64,000 nucleotides of DNA from Ryuthela nishihirai. Lineage: Eukaryota > Arthropoda > Arachnida > Araneae > Heptathelidae. Shown piece by piece: positions 9,626-19,439 of the stretch. The DNA is taken from positions 25,915,283 to 25,979,282 of the forward strand of contig JAWZYU010000017.1 in the NCBI GenBank assembly GCA_038380435.1, given 5' to 3'. The translations under genes and the position numbers were made by a program. The notes below the pieces were generated by a model that searched no databases, had not been told where the DNA came from, and saw only the letters and a program-made list of their open reading frames with translations. Positions within the stretch are counted from its first letter, which is position 1, and every line of letters begins with the position of its first letter.

Positions 9626-10077
9626 CTCTGAATTACACATTCACCTGATGAAACAACCTAAGCCTAAAGAATTTTTTCCCCCCATTCTCCTCTTGCTGCC
9701 TTCTGAATCACACCATCACGTGATGAAACAACTCACACCGAAGCGTGTGTTCCCTTTTGCGGTCCACTCAATAAACTTTAACCTTCCTAAAACAACTCAG
9801 TTCAAATATATAACGATCGTCGGAATGAACAGTTCACTTATTGATCTACTCGAATTCGCCATGGCTATTGAGAAATTTGTTGCAACATAATATTTGCAAC
9901 GTGATATTTTCTTTCCTAAGCGACTTTGGTTGTCCCATGAAGAAGAAACTTTCTTCATGGAACAGGCAAAGTTTCTTCATTTTTTCAATTCTTGTTATTT
10001 GGGCCATATGAGAATGGAAAATGTTCAGACAACTAAACGAATTTCTTACTTAAAGATTACTGGGTTTTTCAACTTCC
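9626..10077. other. Interval with a short dispersed repeat
   Basis: Two imperfect units around 9640-9745 share TGAATCACACCATCACGTGA / TGAATTACACATTCACCTGA and ATGAAACAAC. CTCCTCTTGCTGCC plus TGAATCACACC also resembles 12010-12046. Two short open frames here have no recognisable family. Confidence 0.4.
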
Positions 10078-10450
10078 AATCTCGTAATTTGAATTCCCAG
10101 ATTCGAATCCCAACTGTGCTAGCAATGAGATTTATATTCAGTAAACTCCACCGTACCCTCGTCAGAAAGTGCACATCGACTAGGCTTGGAAAAACCGCCT
10201 TCTGTAGGATGGGACGTAAAGCCATGGCCCCGTGTATATTAAAGCCATAACCTGTGCACGTTAAAGAATATGCTGGATGGACTTTACCGAATGCTTCTAT
10301 CTCCCTCCTTACAGCTATCTAGTGGGTTACATTTAGCCCCCCCCCCCCCCCCAACAAAAACCTTCTTTGAGCCCTTGGAATTCTTTTAATTTGATCTTTT
10401 AGCCCACTAGGTGCAAAAAAGTAACATTAAGAGGTAAGGACAACCCAATT
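10078..10450 (+). mobile_element. SINE-A copy, highly diverged
   Basis: Old sense copy: CTCGTAATTTGAATTCCCAG, GATTCGAATCCC B box, GATGGGACGTAAAGCC, GTGCACGTTAAAGAATATGC, and a tail ending GACAACCCAATTT. A run of about 16 C residues (from about 10338) sits within the body. Among the oldest copies in the window. Confidence 0.8.
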
Positions 10451-10510
10451 TAGCTCTTCAACTTTATTGCCTGCCTTAAACGGACCATAGTGTCTCTATA
10501 TCTTTTCTAG

Positions 10511-11930
10511 TTGATGGTGTCATCACGTCCAGAAACTCAAATAGTAGACCCTGATCGCCAAATCAAAACATCAGCAACTGAACATTGTCAACTTTGGATA
10601 CTTTCATCTGGAATCCACACAACATATGTCACATTCAAGACGATACTTAACCTTGATTCTGGTGTTGAGGAGTTCCTCCTATGTATGCCCACTTTCCCTG
10701 ATGGTCAAATCAGAACATCATCATACTAAACATTGTTCAACTTTGGATACTTTTACCTGGGATTCGCACATCTGTCACATTCCAGACGATACTTAACCCT
10801 GATTCTGATGTTGAGGAATTCCTCCTATGTATGCCCATTTTTCCCTGATGGTAAAATCAAAAAGTCAGCACATTGCACATTGTTCAACTTTGGATACGTT
10901 TACCTGGGATCCACACAACGTCTGTTACATTCAAGACGATACTTAACCCTGATTCTGGTATTGAGGAATTCCTCCTATGTATGCTCATATTCCTTGATGG
11001 TCAAATCATCAGCACACTGCACAAAGAGTGCTGATGATGACGCTGCAAAAGATCAGCACACTGCACATTGTTCAACTTTGGATACTTTTATCTGGGATCC
11101 ACACAACGTCTTTCACATTCAAGATGATACTTAACCCTGATTCTGATGTTGAGGAATTCCGCCTATGTAGGTCCATTTTCCCTAATGGTCAAATCAAAAG
11201 ATCAGCACACTGCACATTGTTCATCTTTGGATACTTTTATCTGGGATCCACAAAACGTCTGTCATATTCAAGACGACACTTAACCCTGATTCTGGTGTTA
11301 AGGAGTTCCTCCTATGTATGCCCATTTTCCCTGATGATCATATCAATCATCATCATACTAAACATTGTTCAACTTTGGATACTTTTACCTGGGATTCGCA
11401 CATCTGTCACATTCAAGACGATACTTAACCCTGATTCTGATGTTCAGGAATTCCTCCTATGTGTGCCCATTTTTCCCTGATGGTAAAATAAAAAAATCAG
11501 CACATTGCATATTGTTCAACCTTGGATACTTTTATCTGGGATCCACGCAACGCCTATCACATTCAAGACGATACTTAACCCTGATTCTGATGTTGAGGAA
11601 TTCCTCCTATGTATGCCCACTTTCCCTTATGGTGAAATCAAAAGATTAGCACACTGCACATTGTTCAACTTCGGATCCTTTTATCTGGGATCCACGCAAC
11701 GTCTATCACATTCAGAACGATACTTAATCCTGATTCTGGTGTTGAGGAATTCCTCCTATGTATGCCGACTTTCCTTGATGGTCAAATCAAAAGATCAGCA
11801 CACTGCACATTGTTCAACTTTGGATACTTTTATCTGGTATCCACAAAACATCTGTGCGATTCAAGACGATACTTAACTCTGTTTCTGGCGTTGAGGAGTT
11901 CCTCCTATGTATTCCCATTTCCCTGTGAGA
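10511..11930. repeat. 148-bp satellite array, about 9.5 units
   Basis: The phrase CATTGTTCAACTTTGGATAC recurs at about 10583, 10731, 10878, 11066, 11215, 11363, 11508, 11659 and 11808, mostly every 147-150 bp. One 188-bp unit has an extra 40 bp. Units also share GACGATACTTAACCCTGATT and GAGGAATTCCTCCTATGTAT. Because 148 is not a multiple of three, overlapping open frames appear in all phases; none is a gene. A diverged single unit with the same downstream flank lies at 54.87-55.11 kb. Confidence 0.93.
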
Positions 11931-12046
11931 AAAATCACTCAGTTCTTTATTTAGATATGGGAGTTGTTAACTTTTGCTTTGAACTATCCTCATATATTTG
12001 TCTTTTCTACTCCTCTTGCTTCCATTTGAATCACACCGTGACCTGA

Positions 12047-12466
12047 GGGGCAGGGGTGGTTTAGTCGGTAGCGCGCCAGGCTCGTAATCTGTAGTTCCCA
12101 GGTTCGAGTCCCAGCTGGGTCAGCGTTGAGATTTATCTCCTCAAAATTTCCCCGCCCTGTCCACGGTCAGTAGGGGACACCGATGGACTTGAAAAGGCCG
12201 TCGTTCGTCGGATGGGACGTTAAGCCGTGGTCCGTGTGCAGTAGAGCCATACCCTGTGCCTTCTCACACTGTGTGCACGTTAAAGTGTGCACGTTAAAGA
12301 ACACGCTGGATGGCCTTGACGGGAGGCTACCATCTGTCTCCCAACAGCTGTTCCAGTGGGTCCTCTCCCCCAACATTCTCTGAGCCTTCGGGGTCCATGT
12401 GACCTGGTCATTTAGCCCATGGTGTGCAAAAAAGTGCCGCTCAGAGGTAAAACAATCCAATCCAAT
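12047..12466 (+). mobile_element. SINE-A with 11-bp target duplication
   Basis: CCGTGACCTGA flanks both sides (12036-12046 and 12467-12477). The copy carries a private insertion near 12257-12292 that duplicates TGTGCACGTTAAAG. Tail AACAATCCAATCCAAT is slightly changed. The A box is altered (TGGTTTAGTCGG); the B box is intact. Confidence 0.94.
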
Positions 12467-12897
12467 CCGTGACCTGATTAAACAATAAACAGTAATTAAA
12501 CAATAATAATAGCAATCCGCAGAAAAGCCGAAAGACAAATGAAACAAACAAAAACATTCATTGCATGCCAAAATTTTAATAGACTAGCATCAGCTATCGC
12601 TAAAAAAATCAAAAATATTTTAAAACCAAATTGAAGAATATTTACAGAAAATCTATCTCCCACAATCATCAATGCAATGGAATCCGTGACCTGATTAAAC
12701 AATAAACAGTAATTAAACAATAATAATAGCAATCCGCAGAAAAGCCGAAAGACAAATGAAACAAACAAAAACTTCATTGCATGTCAAAATTTTAATAGAC
12801 TAGCATCAGCTATCGCTAAAAAAATCAAAAATAATTTAAAACCAAATTGGAGAATATTTACAGAAAATCTATCTCCCACAATCATCCCACTACATTA
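12464..12897 (+). repeat. Direct duplication of 217 bp at the 5' end of a LINE
   Basis: AATCCGTGACCTGATTAAAC begins at 12464 and again at 12681. The two copies are almost identical up to CTCCCACAATCATC. The duplicated DNA is LINE coding sequence from just before the reverse transcriptase domain, so the element is rearranged as well as truncated. Confidence 0.85.
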
Positions 12898-13527
12898 ACA
12901 AAGGAAACAGAACCAATAAACCCTTTATATAACTATGCATTAAAACATAAATTAACAATTCAAGAAACAACTGAACAAATTGCAAAATTTTTCAATACTT
13001 TACATTTTAAACCAAACAACAAATTATACAAATCATATAATGACTCAAATATCTTCCATCAAATATATCATAACAATAAAACTGATTTTATAAATCTTCC
13101 ATTTTCATTATATGAACTAATATATGCTATTAAAAAAATAAAAAAGAATACAGCTGTAAGACCAGATCTAATCTCAAATAATCTAATAAAAATTCTACCA
13201 ATTAAATATATAAAAAAACTACTAAAAGAATTTAATAATTTCTGGGCAACTAATACTTATCCAACGATTTGGCTAGAAAATTACATGATATTTATAAAAA
13301 AAACTAATAAACCACATGAAATACTAGAATCATATCGACTAATCTGTTTAAGTTCAAATATGTTCAAGTTATTCGAAAGAATGACTGTAAACAGATTGAA
13401 CTGGTTTTTTGAACATGAAAACATTTTTCACAAAAATGTATTTGGCTTTCAACCTGGAAGATCAACTAAGAATCTTCTTATAAACTTCATTTCTGACGTT
13501 GAAATTGCAAAAAAAAAATACTCTTAG
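12847..13527 (+). pseudogene. LINE reverse transcriptase, N-terminal half
   Basis: Open 226-codon frame covering RT motifs before the first catalytic aspartate. Recognisable pieces are TAVRPDLISNNLIK, MIFIKKTNKPHEILESYRLI and GFQPGRSTKNLLINF, matching the usual I.KP.K....YRPISL and GF..GRST blocks. The frame breaks in a run of A residues just after this. The first Met lies inside the domain linker and is not a true start. Confidence 0.8.
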
Positions 13528-13992
13528 TAGTTGTCATAATTGATCTTGAGAAGGTCTTTGATTCGATATATCACAACGCACTTTTTTATAAAATTAGGAA
13601 ATTAAAAGTATGTGGTAACATTTATATTTTTTTTTTACATTTTATTCGAAAGAGATCTTATAAAGTAAAATTAGGAAATAATATTTCTACATCATACAAA
13701 TTACTAAATGGTCTTGTACAAGGGAATATATTATCCCCTCTTCTTTTTAACCTATATTTAAATGATATTCAAGAAAGTTTTAAACCAGAAATAAAATTTG
13801 GAACATATGCAGACGATTTAATCTTCTGAACATTTCATAAAAATATAGATGTGATACAAAAAAGGATACAAGATACAATTAAAAAAGTTAACAATTACTG
13901 TGATAATTGGAACCTAAAATTTTCAAATGAAAAAACTGTCATTTCATACATTCATCCTAATAGAAAACTACCAGAAGACTTCATAATTAAAT
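13522..13992 (+). pseudogene. LINE reverse transcriptase, catalytic palm
   Basis: Translation in the next frame gives VVIIDLEKVFDSIYH (first catalytic Asp), GLVQGNILSPLLFNLYLNDI and TYADDLIF (catalytic Asp pair, codons 13812-13817). A TGA stop follows at once at 13827-13829, and another stop lies at 13990-13992. Catalytic residues are visible but the frame is broken on both sides. Confidence 0.85.
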
Positions 13993-14528
13993 AAATGATA
14001 AAAATTTAAATATTGTAAATCATTTTAAATATTTAGGAGTACATTTTGACTCAAAATTGAACTGGAATAAATTTATTATAGAAGCTAAAAACAAAGCAAC
14101 CAAGCTTTATCATTTTCTAAGATTTCTTGGCAACTCAAAATGGGGATGTAATAAAAAAACCCTACTGTTATTATACAATTCTATTATTCTACCCAAATTT
14201 ACTTATGGAATTTAACTGATATATTACTTAACAAAAAGAAATTATAAAACTTTAGAAAATGTACAAATAAAAATTTTAAAATTCTGTTTAGGTTTATTAC
14301 AAAATAAAAATAAATTAAATATTTATGCAGAAACATCCATACCTCCATTGGAAATAAAAAAAAATATCTCTTACATAATCTTTTATTTAGAATAGTATTA
14401 AAAATAATGATCATCCAATCATTGATAAAATAAATGAAAATTTTAATGATAATATTATAAACCTATTTAACGATAAAGAACAATTAAAACATATTATACA
14501 AAATAATCTTAGTGGTGACAAACAAATT

Positions 14529-15350
14529 TTGGCTCCTTTTTGGAAATTTTGTTTCCCTATTTTGGAAACTGAAGTTAAAGGAATTACATCTAAAAAATAT
14601 ATAGACAAAGAAAACCTAAAAAATTTGGCGGAACTTTACATTGAAGAAGAATACAAAGATTATATACACATATACACGGATGGTTCAGTGAATGCTGAAA
14701 ACAACAGTTCATCTGGAGCATATTATTGTCCAATAACAAATTATGAATTTCAATTTAAATTAAATAAATTAAATCCAATAATTATAACAGAACTAACTGC
14801 TATAATATTAGCCATTCATTGGGCACTTTCCTTTAAAGGGGAAAATATTGTAATTTTTACTGACTCAAAATCTTCTATTGATATAATATTTCAAAATCCA
14901 AATAATAATAATTTTAAAGTTCTAATAAATGATATTCTTATTTTAACAAAACAACATATAGAAAATAATAATAAATTATATATTCAATGGGTTCCAGCTC
15001 ACACTGGTATTGAACACAATGAAAGAGTTGATACATTGGCAAAAAATTCAATATCTCTTAATAACACTATGGAATCATTAACATTTATAAACATAATTAA
15101 AAATAATAATAAAATAAAATTATTAGGAGAAACACAAAACTGGTATGATTTAAATGCTATGGATACTCATAGACATAACATTTCACATAAAATTACAACA
15201 TTTAAAAACTATGGGCTGAGTAAAAAAGAGAGCACTATTATATTAAGAATAAAAGTAAATGCGGCAATAACAAAACCATTTTTACTTTACTTAAAAAAAG
15301 TAAACTCTCCTAATCGTACAATGTGTAATCAACTCAATCTCAATATGTAA
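14529..15350 (+). pseudogene. LINE RNase H domain with intact catalytic residues
   Basis: Open frame of 273 codons holding an RNase HI fold, which in LINEs removes the RNA strand of RNA-DNA hybrids. The acidic tetrad is complete: Asp51 (IYTDGS), Glu88 (ITELTA), Asp112 (FTDSKS) and Asp168 (NERVD), with the helper His158 in PAHTGIEHNE. Downstream are weak traces of the usual C-terminal tail (RIKVNAAITKPF), but the Cys-rich end is not evident. It is part of the decayed LINE upstream; there is no sign of separate expression. Confidence 0.85.
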
Positions 15351-15352
15351 TC

Positions 15353-16100
15353 TCCTAATCGTACAATATGTTATATAAATAAATAAAATAAATACTTTTC
15401 CAATTTAAAAAAATATGTTAACAATTTTTTCCTTTAAAATTATTTTAGAACCTGAAAACAAAAATCTGAAAAGAAAGTTCTTCAAACTTTTAATTTCATA
15501 TCTAAAAGACATTGATATATTTGATTTCTTATAAAAAAAATATTTGTGACTGAATGAGTCTACAGAGTAATTATCTATGTAGGAATATTCATTTGTTGAG
15601 TTTATTTCAATTCGATTAAACAATCCACTTCAAAAGGACATTTAATTTCTTGTCTCTTCTTTCTTTTCCACGAATCTTATCCTAACTTAATAAAATTCTC
15701 CATACTTCAGTAGATCTAGAACAGAGAGAGAGATGAAAAATTAGAATGATAATCCTTAAACTATCGCTTCCGTAGATACTAAATTACCCGTTCTTCCAGC
15801 GTCTTATAATCCACTTAAATCCGCAGCCACTGTGATTATTATATTAGAAGGAATTTCTACTTTCATTATAACTCCCAAATTGCCTAAAGGCGAAGAGAAT
15901 AGGATCCATTAGCCACACCTCTCTCACTCCTTAATGGGCTAAGACGAACTACGCCATTCTTAATTAAAATCTTCAGCCACGTGAGGCTCGCAAAGACGAC
16001 GAAATGTCAGGCAGCAGAGGGAAACTCAGGAACAAGTGGAAGGCCAAAGTCAGACGACCATTTACACTTCACAAGCCAAGGTGCTTAAGGAGAATTGGCT
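15353..16100. other. AT-rich interval, possibly LINE 3' UTR then unknown
   Basis: The first tens of bases (TAATCGTACAATATG repeats and TAAATAAATAAAATAAATAC) look like a LINE 3' end with an A-rich tail. From about 15650 the sequence is less AT-rich, with no recognised feature. Confidence 0.4.
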
Positions 16101-17490
16101 GGGTTGTTTTACACCTCTGAACAGCACTTTTGATTAAAGTGAATACATTGGATTGTGGCTTGCAATCCTTCGAAGATGCCGCGAAACACACAATGGGAAG
16201 ATGCCGCGAAACACACAATGGGAAGATGCCGCGAAACACACAATGGGAAGATGTCATGAAACACAGTGGGAAGATGCCGCGAAACACACAATGGAAAGAT
16301 GCCGCGAAACACACAATGGGATGATGCCGCAAAACACACAATGGGAAGATGCCGGGAAACACACAATGGGAAGATGCCATGAAACACAATGGGAAGATGG
16401 CGCGAAACACACAATGGGAAGATGCCGCGAAACACACAATGGGATGATGCCGGGAAGCACACAATGGGAAGATGCCATGAAACACAATGGGAAGATGCCG
16501 CGAAACACACAATGGAAAGATGCCGCGAAACACACAATGGGAAGATGTCGCGAAACACACAATGGGAAGATGTCGCGAAACACAAAATGGGAAGATGCCG
16601 CGAAACACACAATGGGAAGATGCCATGAAACACAATGGGAAGATGCCGCGAAACACACAATGGAAAGATGCCGCGAAACACACAATGGGAAGATGCCGCA
16701 AAACACACAATGGGAAGATGCCGCGAAACACACAATGGAAAGATGCCGCGAAACACACAATGGGAAGATGCCGCAAAACACACAATGGGAAGATGCCGCA
16801 AAACACACAATGGGAAGATGCCGCGAAACACACAATGGGAAGATGCCAGGAAACACACAATGGGAAGATGCCACAAAACACACAATGGGAAGATGCCACG
16901 AAACACACAATTGGAAGATACCACGAAACACACAATGGGAAGATGATGCAATTCACACAATGGGAAGATGCCACGAAACACACAATGGGAAGATGCTGCA
17001 AAACACACAATGGGAAGATGCTGCGAAACACACAATGGGAAGATGCCGCGAAACACACAATGGGAAGATGCTGCGAAACACACAATGGGAGGATGCCATG
17101 AAACACACAATGGGAAGATGCCATGAAACACACAATGGGAAGATGCCGCGAAACACACAATGGGAAGATGATGCAATTCACACAATGGGAAGATGTCACG
17201 AAACACACAATGGGAAGATGCTGTGAAATACAATGGGAAGATGCCGCGAAACACACAATGGGAAGATTTTGCGATTCACACAATAGGTTATATGGTAGGT
17301 CATAAGGATTCCAAGAACTCAGAGATGGTGGATGAAACGGATAGCTCTTAGAATACGCAGCGAGCCGCCCGTCAATGCCATACAGCGGCTTTTTAAATTG
17401 CGCACGTTATAGCTCTCTTCTGGTAATGGGAGCACAGTTTAAGGTCCAATCCAATGGATGGTGACCTTTCAAAGCCATCGGTGTCTCCGT
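16101..17490 (-). mobile_element. Old SINE-A copy split by a 25-bp satellite
   Basis: The tail side GGGTTGTTTTACACCTCTGA ACAGCACTTT is at 16101-16130. The element resumes after the array with GGTCATAAGGATTCCAAGAA, CTCAGAG, a degraded body and GCCATCGGTGTCTCC up to about 17490. The satellite replaces the CACACAATGGGCTAAATG segment, so it grew inside the element. Confidence 0.75.
16173..17283. repeat. 25-bp satellite, about 44 units
   Basis: Unit AAGATGCCGCGAAACACACA plus ATGGG, with variants (GCCATG, GTCGCG, GATGCAATTC). Part of the unit matches SINE-A (CACACAATGGG). The other part, CTTCGAAGATGCCGCGAAA, matches a different repeat seen at 21600-21640. Because 25 bp is not a multiple of three and lacks stops, several 200-400 codon frames open on both strands; these are not genes. 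Confidence 0.95.
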
Positions 17491-17497
17491 TCCAACC

Positions 17498-18197
17498 GGG
17501 GTGGGGGTTGCTCAGCCGATAGCGCGCCAGGCTCATAATCTGTAGTTCCCAGGTTCGAGTCCCAGTTGGGTCAGCGTTGAGATTTATGCCCATGGTCAGT
17601 AGGAGACACCGATGGGCTTGAAAAGACTGCCGTCCGTCGGATGGGACGTTAAGCCGCTGCCCCGTGTGCGGGAGAGCCATGCCCTGTGCACGTTAAAGAA
17701 CACGCTGGATGGCCTTGACGGGAGGCTACCATCTGTCTCCCAACAGCTGTTCCAGTGGGTCCCCTCCCCCAACCTTCTCTGAGCCTTCGGAGTCCATGTG
17801 ACCTGGCCATTTAGCCCATGGTGTGCAAAAAAGTGCCTCTCAGAGGTAAAACAACCCAACGTTAAAGAACACGCTGGATGGCCTTGACGGGAGACTACCA
17901 TCTGTCTCCCAACAGCTGTTCCAATGGGTCCCCTCCCCCAACCTTCTCTGAGCCTACGGGGTCCATGTGACCTGGCCATTTAGCCCATGGTGTACAAAAA
18001 AGTGCCCCTCAGAGGTAAAACAACCCAACGTTAAAGAACACGCTGGATGGCCTTGACGGGAGACTACCATCTGTCTCCCAACAGCTGTTCCAATGGGTCC
18101 CCTCCTCCAACCTTCTCTGAGCCTACGGGGTCCATGTGACCTGGCCATTTAGCCCATGGTGTACAAAAAAGTGCCCCTCAGAGGTAAAACAACCCAG
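17498..18197 (+). mobile_element. Multimeric SINE-A (one full plus two 3' units)
   Basis: A full copy with tRNA head is followed by two more copies of its last 169 bp. Junctions read CAACCCAACGTTAAAGAAC at about 17861 and 18030, so tail is joined to the GTTAAAGAAC point of the body. The same junction occurs at 24.1-24.5 and 29.46 kb. The head shows GCTCAGCCGAT, a weakened A box, and an internal deletion removes the usual TCTCCGCAAAATTCCCC block. Confidence 0.93.
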
Positions 18198-18206
18198 CCT
18201 TTTCTA

Positions 18207-18405
18207 ACCGAGGACGTTGTATTGCATTGTTCTACCTCTGAAAGGCGCTTTGTTTACAAAATGGATTAAATGTTCAGGTCTTAAGGATTCCAATGAGTCT
18301 GAAAATGTTCAGAAGCGGATCTGCTGGTGACTCCGATTCCAGGGAGTCTACAGAGTGACCCTTTCATCAATACCGTAAAAAGTGTTCTTTAACGTTTACA
18401 AGGTC
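18207..18405 (-). mobile_element. SINE-A remnant, strongly diverged
   Basis: Antisense traces: TTGTTCTACCTCTGAAAGGC, ATGGATTAAATGTTCAGGTC, and GTGTTCTTTAACGTTTACAAGG. The body between them is barely alignable. One of the oldest copies. Confidence 0.6.
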
Positions 18406-18407
18406 CT

Positions 18408-19200
18408 ACGAGGTCAAAGGTCAAATTTAGATCTATCGGTGCTAGGTAGCTAAAAATTGGTGGCCGGGGGGTACTTTGCGTCGAAGATCTAAAATATGTC
18501 GTGAAATTATGCTTGTGGTGGGTGTCCTTCACGGTCAAAGGTCAAATAAAGATAGACCGATGCTAGAGGGCTAAAAATTGATGGCTGGAAATATTTTGAC
18601 TCGTAGATCTCAGAAATCATGTCAAAGTTTAGATGCGCTTGGTCCTTCGATGTCAGAGCTTAAATTTCGATATATCTGTGATGAAGAGTGGCGTGGGTCT
18701 CAGTCGATAGCGTGCCAGGCTCGTAATCTGCAGTTCCCAGGTTCGAGTCCCAGCTGAGCCAGCATTGAGATTTCTCTCCGCATACCTTCCCTACCCTACT
18801 CACGGTCAGTAGGGGACACCAATGGGCTAGGAAAGGCCGTCGTCCATCGGATTGGACTTTAAGCCGTGACTCCATGTGCTGGAGAGTCATACCCTGTGCG
18901 CGTTATAAAACTCGCTTGACGGGAGGCTACCATCTGTCTCCCAACGTCTGTTCCAATAGGTGCCCTCTCCAACCTTCTCTGACCCTCGGGGTCCTTGTGA
19001 CCTGCGCATTTAGCCCATTGTGTGCAAAAAAAAATGCCGCTCAGAGGTGAAACAACCCAACCAGTGCTGGAGATCTAAAATTGGTGAATAGAGGTATTTG
19101 AGGCAGAAGATGTGAGAAATGAGAAGGAGCTTCAAATCCGTAGTAGCATTCAAGGTCAAATAAGAGTCACAGTGACGGGTTAGAAATCAAGAAATATCAA
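18408..19200. repeat. Degenerate ~120-bp tandem repeat with AGGTCA pairs
   Basis: Units begin near 18411, 18531 and 18648, with further traces after the SINE-A at 18687-19062. Shared words are GGTCAAAGGTCAAAT, GATCTA, CGGTGCTAG and GCTAAAAATTG. The first unit contains a perfect AGGTCAAAGGTCA. Units have drifted considerably. Confidence 0.7.
18687..19062 (+). mobile_element. SINE-A copy inside the ~120-bp tandem array
   Basis: Sense copy with an altered A box (GGTCTCAGTCGATAG) and intact B box GGTTCGAGTCC. A deletion near 18912 removes about 17 bp of the GCTGGATGGCC region. Tail GAAACAACCCAACC. Confidence 0.9.
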
Positions 19201-19439
19201 AGACAGCGATTGATTTATAGTAATAATATATTACTATTAGACGATATATATATTTATAACTAATAACATTTTGCTATTTACATATTCCAATTATTATTAG
19301 TACGAATTAGTACTGTTAAGCGTGCAATATTCGAAAAATGAAAATTATTCTCCGAAAACAAGCATCCCACATTCGCCGAAAGCGAGGCTATTCTTCTAGT
19401 TTCTTAAAGAATTCTGTGGCTCATTTGATACATGGCACA

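Larger units (their letters stand above)
12480..15352 (+). pseudogene. Decayed non-LTR retrotransposon (RT plus RNase H, I-like group)
   Basis: Once one long ORF2. The remains, in order, are a pre-RT linker (12480-12900, duplicated), RT fingers and palm (about 12900-13992), thumb/C-terminal region (about 14000-14400, with FKYLGVHFDSKLNW and PKFTYGI) and an RNase H domain (14529-15350). The endonuclease domain is absent. A frameshift near 13525, stops at 13827 and 13990, and several more after 14210 rule out function. A LINE carrying RNase H places it near the I/R1/LOA-type clades; exact placement needs a phylogeny. Very AT-rich, with no (AACCC) tail, so it is not evidently the SINE-A partner. 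Confidence 0.85.

Noticed and set aside
10733..11876. Overlapping frames of 94-150 codons with FNFGYFYLGSTQRLSHSRRY-like repeats
   Set aside because: Satellite artefact: the 148-bp unit is open in several phases.
16069..17283. Long open frames (up to 404 codons) on both strands rich in repeated peptide motifs
   Set aside because: They lie wholly in the 25-bp satellite, which lacks stops in several frames on both strands; no start context, domain or non-repeat coding sequence is present.
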